A stretch of DNA of 64,000 nt from Fluctibacter halophilus (GTDB lineage Bacteria > Pseudomonadota > Gammaproteobacteria > Enterobacterales > Alteromonadaceae), in the NCBI RefSeq assembly GCF_020687825.1, contig NZ_JAJEWP010000008.1, forward strand, positions 1 to 64,000. Direction: 5' to 3'. Of the stretch, positions 54,980 to 64,000 are shown piece by piece. How positions within the stretch are numbered: the first letter of the stretch is position 1; each line of letters opens with the position of its first letter. The notes under the pieces were generated by a model. The model made no database searches, was not told where the DNA came from, and worked only from the letters and a program-made list of their open reading frames with translations. The translations under genes were made by a program, and so were the position numbers.

Positions 54980-55738
54980 TTGAAAAAGCACACACTTTTG
55001 CTCTCTGCAGCGACGCTGTTGTTCAGCGGTGCTGCGTACAGTGACACCGTATTTGGCATCTACGCGGGGGCCCAGGCCTGGCAAATGGATGCCTCGGGGG
55101 GGTATGCGAATACCAGCACCATCACCGAATTTGATTTCGACGATGCCACGCGCAACAACCTGTACGTGGCATTGGAGCATCCGATCCCCGGTATCCCGAA
55201 CATAAAAGTGCAACGCACGAGCATGGATACCGATGGGGTAACAACCTTGTCGAGCAGCTTTACCTTCGGCGACCAGGTGTTTGTCAGTCAATCACAGGTC
55301 ATGACGGATGTTACTCTGACCAGTACCGATGTGGTGCTCTATTACGAGTTGTTCGACAACGACTTGTTGTCATTGGATTTCGGGCTTAATGCCAAGTATG
55401 TTGACGGTGATTTCCTGGTTGTTGACACGTCAGATCCTACCTTGGACGGTCAGGAGTCTTTCTCTGGTTTCGTACCGATGTTGTACTCACGCATCTCATT
55501 TGGCTTGCCGGGCACCGGCTTTTCATTGGGTGCGGAGGGTAGCTTCCTGTCAGTAGATGATCACACATTGCAGGATTATCAACTGGCCGTTACCTATGAG
55601 TTGGTGGAGAACCCTGCAGTCGATGCCAACCTTCAGTTGGGTTACCGGAAAATTCAAATGGAACTGGACGACCTGGACAATATTTATTCAGATCTGGACT
55701 TTGATGGGCCCTTTGTTGGCCTGGAAGTGCATTTCTGA
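54980..55738 (+). CDS. Outer-membrane beta-barrel protein, TIGR04219-like
   Basis: A 252-residue exported protein (signal peptide HTLLLSAATLLFSGAAYS), with alternating beta strands typical of small barrels (VFGIYAGAQAWQMDASGGYA, the ending FDGPFVGLEVHF with terminal Phe). TTG is used as start with AAGGA eight bases upstream. It follows the DUF2333 gene at once, an arrangement seen in related marine bacteria. The role is unknown. Confidence 0.85.
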   Translation: MKKHTLLLSAATLLFSGAAYSDTVFGIYAGAQAWQMDASGGYANTSTITEFDFDDATRNNLYVALEHPIPGIPNIKVQRTSMDTDGVTTLSSSFTFGDQVFVSQSQVMTDVTLTSTDVVLYYELFDNDLLSLDFGLNAKYVDGDFLVVDTSDPTLDGQESFSGFVPMLYSRISFGLPGTGFSLGAEGSFLSVDDHTLQDYQLAVTYELVENPAVDANLQLGYRKIQMELDDLDNIYSDLDFDGPFVGLEVHF

Positions 55739-55808
55739 ACCGGCTGACGCTTAAGTTCATTCGGTAATAAAAAATTTGAATTTATTCTTTCCTGTTATTT
55801 AAAAGACT

Positions 55809-55843
55809 CGCTAACCTTAGCCCCGTATTAGTTAAGGTTAGCG
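55809..55843 (+). promoter_or_regulatory. Hairpin over the cysJ ribosome-binding site
   Basis: Perfect 11-base inverted repeat CGCTAACCTTA / TAAGGTTAGCG with a 13-base loop. The right arm contains the AAGG ribosome site and ends three bases before the cysJ ATG, so the folded mRNA would block translation. Confidence 0.72.
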
Positions 55844-55846
55844 TAT

Positions 55847-57661
55847 ATGTCTTCCAACAATCCGGCGGCCGTGCCGCCCGCTGTGCTCAGTGATAGCCAG
55901 TGGAATCAAATTAATCAGGCCATTTCGCCACTCAATCCACAACAATTGACGTGGCTCAGTGGGTATCTGGCAGGCCTTGCCCAGACACCGATTCAGCAAG
56001 TGGTAGCTGCACCGACATCCGAGGCGGCAACCAGTGCCTCGCTGACCATCCTGTATGGATCTCAGACCGGCAATGCCAAAGGCGTTGCCAGCGGCTACAA
56101 AGCGCTGGCTGAGGCGGCGGGTTATGCAGTCACGCTGAGCAACATGGCGGACTACAAAGCCAAGCAGATCAAGAATGAGACCCACCTGCTGATCGTCGTC
56201 AGTACCCATGGGGAAGGTGAGCCACCCGATGATGCCATGGCATTGCACGAGTTTTTGGCCAGCAAGAAAGCGCCAAAGCTCGCTGATCTGAAATATGCCG
56301 TGGTTGGCTTGGGTGACAGCAGCTATGAGTTTTTCTGCCAAACGGCAAAAGATTTTGATCAACGTCTGGCCGCCCTTGGCGCGGTTGCGATCAAGCCTCG
56401 TCTGGATTGCGATGTTGATTATGACAGCGCTACCGAGGCCTTTGGTGAGGCGCTGATTGCTGATCTCAAAGATGCCTTGTCTGCACCCTCATCGCAGGTT
56501 GTAGCCATGCCCAGTGGCCCTGTCGGGTTGAGTGTGGCGAGCCAGACGTACACCAAGAAACACCCGTTTACGGCAACCCTGTCCGAAGCGCAGAAAATCA
56601 CTGGCAGGGATTCCAGCAAGGATATCCGACACATCGAAATATCCCTCGAAGGATCCGGCATTCAGTACCGGCCTGGAGACGCATTGGGGATCTGGTTCAA
56701 AAATGATCCTCACATGGTTGATGACCTGCTGACGTTGTTGGCAATAGATGCGCAAGAGACAGTACGCCTTGGTGATGATGAGTTGACGGTTAAGGAAGCG
56801 TTGGTGGAGCGGCTCGAACTGACGCAAAGCTACCCGACCTTCGTGACGGCCTATCAGGCAACGGTTCAGTCCGATGACTTAGCAGCCTTACTGGCGGACA
56901 AAGGGGCGTTGCGGGAATATCTGCAAACACGCCAGATCATCGACATCGTGCGAGAACACACCGCAGAAGGGGTGTCAGCCCAACAACTGGTGGACAGTTT
57001 GCGTGGTATCACGCCCCGTTTGTATTCCATTGCCTCCAGCCAGTCAGAGGTAGAAGACGAAGTTCATCTGACGGTTGCTTTGGTCGAGTATGAAGCCCAT
57101 GGACATACTCATCAGGGGGGCGCCTCCGGTTACCTGGCCAAGCGTCTGGAAGAAGGTGCCGAAGTACAGGTATTTGTTGAACATAACGACAACTTCCGTT
57201 TACCTGAAAACCCCGATACTCCGGTGATCATGATTGGTCCCGGTACTGGCGTCGCGCCGTTTAGAGCGTTTATGCAAGAGCGTGAAATGCAGGATGCCGA
57301 GGGGAAAAACTGGTTGTTTTTCGGCAATCCTCACTTTACCCAGGACTTCCTGTATCAGACCGAGTGGCAGCGATTTGTCAAAGAAGGGGTGCTGGATAAA
57401 ATCACCTTGGCCTTCTCCCGCGATCAGGAACAAAAAATTTATGTGCAGCATCGTTTGCTGGAGCACGGTGCTGACGTCTACCAGTGGTTGCTGGATGGCG
57501 CCCACATCTACGTCTGTGGCGATGCTACACACATGGCAAAAGACGTACATGACGCCTTGGTTCAAATCGTTGAACAACATGGCAACCTGGATCGTGAGGC
57601 TGCCGAGGCTTATGTGACAGAGTTGCGCAAAGCGAAGCGTTACCAGAAGGATGTTTACTGA
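55847..57661 (+). CDS. cysJ: Sulfite reductase flavoprotein
   Basis: A 604-residue NADPH:flavoprotein subunit. It has an FMN flavodoxin domain ([18 protein letters not shown]), FAD part (RLYSIASS) and NADP part ([18 protein letters not shown]), ending [16 protein letters not shown]. It feeds electrons from NADPH to CysI. It heads the cysJIH operon; its stop overlaps cysI (TGATG). Confidence 0.97.
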   Translation: MSSNNPAAVPPAVLSDSQWNQINQAISPLNPQQLTWLSGYLAGLAQTPIQQVVAAPTSEAATSASLTILYGSQTGNAKGVASGYKALAEAAGYAVTLSNMADYKAKQIKNETHLLIVVSTHGEGEPPDDAMALHEFLASKKAPKLADLKYAVVGLGDSSYEFFCQTAKDFDQRLAALGAVAIKPRLDCDVDYDSATEAFGEALIADLKDALSAPSSQVVAMPSGPVGLSVASQTYTKKHPFTATLSEAQKITGRDSSKDIRHIEISLEGSGIQYRPGDALGIWFKNDPHMVDDLLTLLAIDAQETVRLGDDELTVKEALVERLELTQSYPTFVTAYQATVQSDDLAALLADKGALREYLQTRQIIDIVREHTAEGVSAQQLVDSLRGITPRLYSIASSQSEVEDEVHLTVALVEYEAHGHTHQGGASGYLAKRLEEGAEVQVFVEHNDNFRLPENPDTPVIMIGPGTGVAPFRAFMQEREMQDAEGKNWLFFGNPHFTQDFLYQTEWQRFVKEGVLDKITLAFSRDQEQKIYVQHRLLEHGADVYQWLLDGAHIYVCGDATHMAKDVHDALVQIVEQHGNLDREAAEAYVTELRKAKRYQKDVY

Positions 57662-59370
57662 TGACTGACAACAACAAATATACCGTTGAAGGCCCGTTGT
57701 CAGACAACGAGCGAATCAAAGGCGAAAGCAATTTCCTGCGCGGTACCATTGCTGACGATTTAAAAGATGATTTGACCGGCGGCTTTACCGCAGACAATTT
57801 CCAGCTGATCCGTTTCCACGGTATGTACCAGCAGGATGATCGTGACATTCGGGCCGAGCGTGCCAAGCAAAAACTTGAACCCTTGCACAATGTCATGCTG
57901 CGGGCACGGTTGCCGGGCGGCATTATCACCCCTGAGCAATGGTTGGCCATCGACGCGTTTGCCGAATCCCATTCGCTGTACGGCAGTATCCGGTTGACCA
58001 CCCGACAGACGTTTCAGTTTCACGGTGTGTTGAAGCCCCATATTAAGCTGATGCACAAGACCCTGAACAGCGTCGGGATTGACTCAATTGCCACCGCGGG
58101 TGATGTGAACCGCAACGTATTGTGCACCTCAAACCCAGTTGAATCTGAGGTGCATCAACAAGCGTATGAATGGGCGAAAAAGATAAGTGAGCACTTGCTT
58201 CCTAAAACCCGCGCCTATGCCGAAATCTGGCTGGACGGCGAGAAGCTTGAGACCACCGACGAAGAACCCATTTTAGGCAACAACTATTTGCCGCGGAAGT
58301 TTAAAACCACCGTGGTGATTCCGCCGCAAAATGACGTCGATGTGCATGCCAACGACTTGAACTTCGTTGCCATTGCTGAAGATGGCCAATTGGTCGGTTT
58401 TAACGTGCTGGTCGGTGGCGGCCTGGCGATGACCCATGGCGATACTTCAACCTACCCTCGCAAAGCCACCGACTTTGGCTTTATTCCATTGGAAAAAACC
58501 CTCGACGTGGCCGCGGCGGTGGTTGGTACCCAGCGGGATTGGGGCAATCGGGTAAACCGTAAAAATGCCAAGACCAAGTACACCCTGGAGCGCGTCGGTG
58601 TTGATGCGTTTAAGGCGGAGGTTGAGCGTAGGGCGGATATCGCATTTGCTCCTTCCAGGGACTACACATTTACCGGCCGGGGCGATCGTATCGGCTGGGT
58701 TGAAGGGGTTGATGGAAATTACCACCTGACCTTGTTTATTGAGAATGGCCGAATTCTGGATTATCCCGGTAAGCCATTGAAGACCGGTTGTGCCGAAATT
58801 GCCAAAGTGCACACCGGCGACTTTCGTCTGACCGCCAATCAGAATTTGATTGTGGCTGGTGTAAGACCAGAGAACAAAGCGCTGATTGAAGAGCTGGCGC
58901 GCAAACATGGCCTGATCCAGGACGGCGTCAGTCAGCAACGCCTGGACTCGATGGCGTGTGTGTCGCTGCCGACCTGCCCCTTGGCAATGGCTGAAGCAGA
59001 ACGCTACTTGCCGGATGCCGTGACGGACATCGAAGCACTACTGGACAAGCATGGTCTGTCAGGGGACAGCATCATCTTCCGCGTTACCGGTTGTCCCAAT
59101 GGCTGTGGCCGGGCGATGTTGGCTGAAGTCGGGTTGGTCGGAAAAGGACCTGGAAAATACAACCTGCACCTGGGTGGCAACCGAGAGGGTACCCGTATAC
59201 CTCGCATGTATCGGGAAAACATTTCTGAGCAAGCCATTCTTGATGAACTGGACACGCTATTGGGCCGTTGGGCCAAAGAGCGCGAGTCGGGAGAAGGCTT
59301 CGGCGATTTCGTTGTGCGTGCCGGAATCATTGCGCCGGTGATCGATTCGGCTAAGGACTTTTATGACTAA
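57661..59370 (+). CDS. cysI: Sulfite reductase hemoprotein
   Basis: A 569-residue siroheme and 4Fe-4S subunit that reduces sulfite to sulfide. The cluster ligands are in CVSLPTC and GCPNGCG (CX5C, CX3C). Overlaps both neighbours: cysJ by one base and cysH by eight. Confidence 0.97.
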   Translation: MTDNNKYTVEGPLSDNERIKGESNFLRGTIADDLKDDLTGGFTADNFQLIRFHGMYQQDDRDIRAERAKQKLEPLHNVMLRARLPGGIITPEQWLAIDAFAESHSLYGSIRLTTRQTFQFHGVLKPHIKLMHKTLNSVGIDSIATAGDVNRNVLCTSNPVESEVHQQAYEWAKKISEHLLPKTRAYAEIWLDGEKLETTDEEPILGNNYLPRKFKTTVVIPPQNDVDVHANDLNFVAIAEDGQLVGFNVLVGGGLAMTHGDTSTYPRKATDFGFIPLEKTLDVAAAVVGTQRDWGNRVNRKNAKTKYTLERVGVDAFKAEVERRADIAFAPSRDYTFTGRGDRIGWVEGVDGNYHLTLFIENGRILDYPGKPLKTGCAEIAKVHTGDFRLTANQNLIVAGVRPENKALIEELARKHGLIQDGVSQQRLDSMACVSLPTCPLAMAEAERYLPDAVTDIEALLDKHGLSGDSIIFRVTGCPNGCGRAMLAEVGLVGKGPGKYNLHLGGNREGTRIPRMYRENISEQAILDELDTLLGRWAKERESGEGFGDFVVRAGIIAPVIDSAKDFYD

Positions 59371-60118
59371 CCTGGCCATCGACACCACTGCTGACACCGG
59401 ACGCAGGGGACCAACGTTTGAACCGCAAGCGTTAGCGGAACTGAATCAGCGTCTTGAACAGCAGACGGCGCAGCAGAGAATTGCCTGGGCGCTGGATAAC
59501 CTGCCGGGCGAATTTGTTATGTCGTCCAGCTTTGGTGCCCAGTCAGCAGCCATGCTGCATTTGCTGACCCAGGCTTACCCGGATATTCCGGTCATTTTGA
59601 CCGACACCGGTTATCTGTTCCCGGAAACCTATCAGTTCGTAGACCAACTGGCTGAACGTCTGAAGCTCAATTTGCAGGTGTATCGTGCACCACTGTCCGG
59701 TGCTTGGCAGGAAGCCCGTTACGGAAAGCTGTGGGAGCAGGGGCTGGACGGTATTGAGCAATACAATCAAATGAACAAGGTCGAGCCTATGCAGCGTGCA
59801 CTGGCTGACTTGCAGGCGAAAACCTGGTTCGCTGGCTTACGTCGAAGTCAGTCGGATAGCCGGGAAAAATTGCCGGTGGTACAGCAACTGGCGTCACAGC
59901 TAAAAGTGTATCCGGTGATCAATTGGAGCAACAAAGATCTGCACCAATACATGCAGGCCAACGACCTGCCTTATCACCCGCTGTGGGAACAGGGCTATGT
60001 GTCTATCGGAGACTGGCATACGACCCGTTCTCTGGAAGAGGGCATGCGTGAGCAGGACACCCGTTTCTTTGGCATGAAGCGAGAGTGTGGACTGCACGAA
60101 TTTGGCGATGGAATATAA
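59363..60118 (+). CDS. cysH: PAPS reductase
   Basis: A 251-residue enzyme reducing PAPS to sulfite, with [27 protein letters not shown] and the catalytic ECGLHEF near the end. It lacks the extra cysteine pairs of APS reductases, so it is the PAPS type and needs thioredoxin (trxA at 42.7 kb). It ends the cysJIH operon. Confidence 0.95.
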   Translation: MTNLAIDTTADTGRRGPTFEPQALAELNQRLEQQTAQQRIAWALDNLPGEFVMSSSFGAQSAAMLHLLTQAYPDIPVILTDTGYLFPETYQFVDQLAERLKLNLQVYRAPLSGAWQEARYGKLWEQGLDGIEQYNQMNKVEPMQRALADLQAKTWFAGLRRSQSDSREKLPVVQQLASQLKVYPVINWSNKDLHQYMQANDLPYHPLWEQGYVSIGDWHTTRSLEEGMREQDTRFFGMKRECGLHEFGDGI

Positions 60119-60150
60119 CCCCCACAGCAGGAGGGCCACTGACGGTTGTA

Positions 60151-61056
60151 TTAATTGACCTCAAACGCTTGTGCAAGCAGGCCTTTCAGTCCCTCGAGAT
60201 AGGGTTGATTGGCCGGGCTGTGCAACAGATTGAACAATTCACTGCCGGTGGGCGTGAACTTATAGTAATTCAATGCGATACCGCGATGCCTGGGAGTCAG
60301 GTGCAAGGATTCGTTACCACACCGCCATTCACTGCGGGTTCCCGTGTCCAGTTCAGCGGATTCAATCTCACTGTTGTAAATCAGCCCTAAATCCATCAAC
60401 GACAGCAAATTCGGATATGCCAGACCGTACTGAGCGAGGTTCAGCTGGTGTTGATGTGGGGTAGTGAACCACTGCCAGGCGCTGGGCTTCTGGTAATACC
60501 CAAACAATAGTTTGGGCGACGATTCACCTTTTTTACGACTCACCATGCCCGCGGCAATACGCAGCATGGAAGCATCACGATGGGTGATGTCCTGCAGCAC
60601 TTTCAGGGTACGCAGCGAAAAAGTCCCGGGACGGCTGATTTCCATGGCAAAGATTTTGGCCCATAACTCCTGCATCGCGGAGGAATGAATATTTTCTGCC
60701 AGCGCCACGAAACTGAAGAACCAGTCCGCATCGATGTTTTCCTGGCGCCCTGATTCAAGACTGAAGTCCAGGGCAAGGTCGAGAATACGTTCCAGATTAT
60801 GCATCCGTTGTTGTGCCTTGATGCGCTGATGTCGACGCAAGCGTTTGTCGACCTCAACGTCCCAACCTGAACCGTTAATCGGTGCAATGCCGGCCTTGGC
60901 AAACCACTGTGTAATACGCAACTGCATACCCTGACTGTCGACGGCTTCTTTGGCCTTGGTACGGGGCGTCGTTTTCTCGCCATGCTTGGGCTGGCTCTTG
61001 CGCGTGGTCTGCGTGGGCGCTGGGATGGGCGTTTGGGGTTGCCCTTCAATCTTCAT
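60151..61056 (-). CDS. TIGR03899-like protein
   Basis: A 301-residue protein with a low-complexity N-terminus (about 1-45, Pro/Thr/Lys-rich) and a conserved body (MHNLERILDLALDFSLES, DADWFFSFVALAENIHSSAMQELWAKIFAMEI, ISRPGTFSLRTLKVLQDI). It matches the gammaproteobacterial TIGR03899 group, related to DUF2806; the function is unknown. The ATG at 61056 is used; a TTG lies five codons upstream. Confidence 0.78.
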   Translation of the reverse strand: MKIEGQPQTPIPAPTQTTRKSQPKHGEKTTPRTKAKEAVDSQGMQLRITQWFAKAGIAPINGSGWDVEVDKRLRRHQRIKAQQRMHNLERILDLALDFSLESGRQENIDADWFFSFVALAENIHSSAMQELWAKIFAMEISRPGTFSLRTLKVLQDITHRDASMLRIAAGMVSRKKGESSPKLLFGYYQKPSAWQWFTTPHQHQLNLAQYGLAYPNLLSLMDLGLIYNSEIESAELDTGTRSEWRCGNESLHLTPRHRGIALNYYKFTPTGSELFNLLHSPANQPYLEGLKGLLAQAFEVN

Positions 61057-61267
61057 GGCGGCTCTGTTCAAGGCTGTTCTCGCTGTACCCAGTGTACCTT
61101 GTGTGTCGGCCTGAACAACAGCAATTTTAGTGGCAGATGCCGATCATTTCAGCGCGCATTCTGACAGACTTTCTGTTCTTGGTATTTTTCTTTTCGAGAT
61201 ATTAGGATATGGTTATGATGTAGCCACAATGCGCGCAAATAAGCGCCAACAGCGGACGGACAGTTGC

Positions 61268-63514
61268 ATGACAGGATCTTCTGATTACGACAACGATGAA
61301 CTGGTTTTTCTTGAGGAAGAAGAAGCAGCAGAGGCGCCTGAGGTTAAACAAGGCCATTGGAACGTTCTGGTTGTTGATGATGACGAGGAAATCCATTCGG
61401 TAACACGACTGGCGTTATCGGATCTGATGCTCAATGACAAGCCGCTCAAGTTCTATCATGCCTACTCGGGCAGTGAGGCGTTGAAGATCATTGAGGAGAT
61501 GGGCAGCAGTCTGGCCATTATCCTGCTTGATGTGGTGATGGAAACCGATGACGCTGGCCTGAAAGTGGCCAAAAAAATGCGTGAAGAGCTGGCCATCACT
61601 GAACCGCGGATCATTCTTCGCACCGGGCAGCCAGGCTATGCGCCAGAAGAAAATGTCATCAAAGAATATGACATCAATGATTACAAAACCAAAACGGAAC
61701 TGACCCGTAGCAAGCTGGTAACCACCATCATTTCTTCGCTGCGCTCCTACCAACAAATCCTGACCATCAATCAAAGCCGCCTTGGACTGGAAAAAATTAT
61801 TGGTTCAGCGGCCAACCTGCTTGAAGAGCACTCGATTAAAGGGTTTTGTGAAGGGGTAGTGACACAGATCAGTTCGTTGATTGGCCTGGATGCAGGCGGC
61901 GTTGTATGCGCACGGGCCGGATCGGTGCTCGACAAAGATGATGACGGCGTTTATGTGCTCGGTGCGGCGGGACCCTTCGCCCGGTATATCAACGAGAGTA
62001 TTGAAACCTTACATGATGAACGCATCATCGCGTTTGTGACCCAATGCCTGAAAGACAAGACCCATGTCTTCCAGCCTGATTTCAGTGTTCTGTATATGAA
62101 CAGCTCTGGCTATGAAGCTGCGGTGTTTTTAGAAATCGGCAACGAAATCAGTGTTATCAATAAGCAATTGATCGAGGTTTTCCTGTCGAGCATTTCAGTG
62201 GGTTATGAAAACGTCAATCTGTTCCATCAACTGCGTAACGCGGCGTTCAGGGATTGGCTGACTAAACTGCCTAACCGCAATGAATTCATTAACATGCTCG
62301 ATCAGGTTAAAAAAGGTAACCGTGCTGGCATGGGGCAAACCGTCGCGTTGGTGGATGTGAATCATTTTTCCGATGTGAACGATGGCTTAGGGCAGGATGC
62401 CGGTAACAGTTTATTGATTGCAGTTGCTGATCGTCTGATTGAGCGTTTTGATGACAAGATCAACATGGGGCGTATCGGGGCCGACATTTTCGGCTTCGTT
62501 GGTGACGATACTTATGTGAATCCAGAACGCCTCAGCGAAGTCTTTGTATCCCCATTTAAGGCCGGTGATCATACCTTGCCGATCAATGTCACCATCGGAT
62601 TATGCCGGCTCAGCGAAGAGTCCACCGACGGCTTGACCATTCTGAAACAGACCAATATCGCCCTGAACCGGGCGAAAAAAGATCTCACCACCAACTACAG
62701 TTATTACGAGCCGGAGATGGAAGAGAAAACCACCTGGCGCTTGGGCATGATCCGTCAGCTGAGAACCGACTTTGCGGAACGGAAACTGGAGTTGTGGTAC
62801 CAGCCACAGGTCGATTTGGTCAGTGAACGAGTCGTTGGTATGGAGGCCTTGCTACGCTGGCCTTCACCGGATGGTGGGTACATTTCTCCGGCGGTGTTTG
62901 TGCCGTTGGCAGAGTATTCCGGTTTGATCATCGATATCGGTGCATGGGTGGTTGACGAGTCCTGCAGCAAGCTCAAACAACTGCATGACAAGGGATATAA
63001 CGATGTACGTGTGGCGGTTAACATCTCGATGCCGCAATTCCGTGACCCGGATTTCGTCAATTACATTAAAAACGCGATTGTAAATCATCAGATTGATCCG
63101 GCCTCGCTGGAGCTAGAAATCACCGAAAGCGTGGTCATGGATGAACCGCAGATCGTGATCGAATCGCTCAAAGCCTTGAAGGCGTTTGGGGTGACCATCG
63201 CGATAGATGATTTTGGAACCGGGTTTTCGTCCATGAGCTATCTGCAGAAACTGCCGCTGGACAGACTCAAAGTCGACCGGTCGTTTGTCAATGAAGTCAT
63301 GCCGGGTAAGAGCGCGTTCATTGCAGAAACGATTGTCACCTTGGGTAATCGTCTTGGCTTACAAACCATTGCCGAAGGTGTTGAGAAGCGTGAGCAAGCC
63401 AGTTATATGCTCAAGCTGGGGTGTGATGAAGCGCAGGGCTACCTGTACGCCAAACCCATGCCATTTGCCGATTTACTGACATTCCTTGAACAGCACAAAG
63501 AGGTTGGCAACTAG
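61268..63514 (+). CDS. REC-DUF3369-EAL phosphodiesterase
   Basis: A 748-residue cytoplasmic protein. A receiver domain (LVVDDDEEIHSVTRLAL, phospho-site in ILLDVVME) leads into a DUF3369 region (about 160-320). A degenerate GGDEF (GADIF) comes next, then an EAL domain with EALLRW, EITESVV, DDFGTGFSS, KVDRSFV, and AEGVE, which should cleave cyclic di-GMP. The ATG at 61268 is used; frames up to 61130 add an improbable membrane-like stretch. The kinase that phosphorylates it is unknown. Confidence 0.92.
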   Translation: MTGSSDYDNDELVFLEEEEAAEAPEVKQGHWNVLVVDDDEEIHSVTRLALSDLMLNDKPLKFYHAYSGSEALKIIEEMGSSLAIILLDVVMETDDAGLKVAKKMREELAITEPRIILRTGQPGYAPEENVIKEYDINDYKTKTELTRSKLVTTIISSLRSYQQILTINQSRLGLEKIIGSAANLLEEHSIKGFCEGVVTQISSLIGLDAGGVVCARAGSVLDKDDDGVYVLGAAGPFARYINESIETLHDERIIAFVTQCLKDKTHVFQPDFSVLYMNSSGYEAAVFLEIGNEISVINKQLIEVFLSSISVGYENVNLFHQLRNAAFRDWLTKLPNRNEFINMLDQVKKGNRAGMGQTVALVDVNHFSDVNDGLGQDAGNSLLIAVADRLIERFDDKINMGRIGADIFGFVGDDTYVNPERLSEVFVSPFKAGDHTLPINVTIGLCRLSEESTDGLTILKQTNIALNRAKKDLTTNYSYYEPEMEEKTTWRLGMIRQLRTDFAERKLELWYQPQVDLVSERVVGMEALLRWPSPDGGYISPAVFVPLAEYSGLIIDIGAWVVDESCSKLKQLHDKGYNDVRVAVNISMPQFRDPDFVNYIKNAIVNHQIDPASLELEITESVVMDEPQIVIESLKALKAFGVTIAIDDFGTGFSSMSYLQKLPLDRLKVDRSFVNEVMPGKSAFIAETIVTLGNRLGLQTIAEGVEKREQASYMLKLGCDEAQGYLYAKPMPFADLLTFLEQHKEVGN

Positions 63515-64000
63515 CCTTGGGTCAGGGCCGCAGCAACCTTTTGACGATACTGCGGCAACACTTGTTGTTCAAACCAGGGGTGACGACGCAGCCAGATATT
63601 GTTGCGCGGTGACGGATGTGGCAATACCAGACCTTGACCTTGGTAATCCTGCCAGTGCTTGACCCTCTCTGTTAACGTTCGCTTATCTTGCAAGTAGTAA
63701 CCTTGCGCATATTGACCCACCAACAGCACCAAAGGATCACGCAGCGCTGCCATCAAGGCAGCATGCCAGGTTGGGGCGCAGGTGGTACTGGGGGGTAGGT
63801 CGCCACTTTTTCCTCGTCCCGGATAACAAAATGCCATCGGTACCAATGCCACTTGTCTGGCATCATAAAATACCTCTCTTGAAAGCTGTAACCAGTCTCT
63901 GAGCCTATCCCCGGACGGGTCGTTCCACGGTGTATTTGAATCATGGGCACGTTTTCCTGGCGCCTGGCCGACAATCACAATTCGCGCTGTAGGCAAATAT
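63511..64000 (-). CDS. Uracil-DNA glycosylase family protein (partial)
   Basis: The visible 163 codons show a uracil-DNA-glycosylase-like fold: IVIVGQAPGKRAHDSNTPWNDPSGDRLRDWL, then LVLLVGQYA and LPHPSPRNNIWL, as in the YqfB/UdgX-like small group. The 5' end runs off the window edge, so the true start is unknown. It likely removes uracil or acts on damaged bases; convergent with the EAL gene, with overlapping stops. Confidence 0.85.
   Translation of the reverse strand, partial: YLPTARIVIVGQAPGKRAHDSNTPWNDPSGDRLRDWLQLSREVFYDARQVALVPMAFCYPGRGKSGDLPPSTTCAPTWHAALMAALRDPLVLLVGQYAQGYYLQDKRTLTERVKHWQDYQGQGLVLPHPSPRNNIWLRRHPWFEQQVLPQYRQKVAAALTQG

Overview
The window looks like chromosome from a marine gammaproteobacterium, most likely an Alteromonadales/Alteromonadaceae member. 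The reasons are the rhlB-gppA / trxA-rho neighbourhood, a second EF-G of the type found in Vibrio and Shewanella, the psp, cysJIH and purEK loci, the DUF2333 and TIGR04219-type pair, many c-di-GMP proteins, and moderate GC. No genus can be fixed from sequence alone. No rRNA, tRNA, CRISPR array, transposase or prophage was seen.

Layout. 1-1020: the 3' end of tuf, followed by a mosaic of repeats that carry copies of the tuf terminator and of the last tuf codons. 1.1-6.1 kb: a small membrane protein, a secreted alpha/beta hydrolase, and an AraC-type regulator divergent from a XylA-like ferredoxin reductase and an AlkB/XylM-type membrane hydroxylase. 6.2-8.1 kb: an M56 sensor protease fused to an M23 peptidase, with its BlaI-type repressor and two perfect operators. 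8.2-14 kb: a two-component-type beta-propeller histidine kinase, a frameshifted periplasmic binding protein and an exported MetX-like hydrolase. 14-21.3 kb: an XRE regulator with a membrane partner and clear operators, periplasmic solute-binding proteins, several membrane proteins, a repeat-rich DUF4097-like protein and a Tas-like aldo/keto reductase. 21.3-30.7 kb: an exosortase-associated acyltransferase, a second EF-G, a diguanylate cyclase, a class I HMG-CoA reductase and a propeller-amidohydrolase fusion.

30.86-35.87 kb, all on the minus strand, is the most interesting region. It holds, in order of transcription, an HlyD-family adaptor, a C39-peptidase ABC exporter, a stand-alone GerE/LuxR-type regulator, a 63-residue peptide with a double-glycine leader, a transcription attenuator, and an ATP-grasp ligase. 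This is the layout of a graspetide (omega-ester peptide) RiPP system. The peptide is probably cross-linked by the ligase, then trimmed at Gly-Gly and exported by the C39 transporter with the HlyD protein.

36.2-51.8 kb is largely housekeeping: a GGDEF/EAL protein, CnoX (YbbN), GppA, RhlB, TrxA, Rho, an exported M20 amidohydrolase, a large hybrid kinase, NhaA and PurEK. 52-60.1 kb holds a psp operon behind a sigma-54-type promoter, a PCu(A)C-like copper chaperone, DUF2333 and TIGR04219-like proteins, and the assimilatory sulfite pathway cysJIH with a hairpin over the cysJ ribosome-binding site. 60.1-64 kb holds a TIGR03899-like protein, a REC-DUF3369-EAL protein and a uracil-DNA-glycosylase-family protein cut by the window edge. 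All family names are from reading the translated sequences; no database search was possible.
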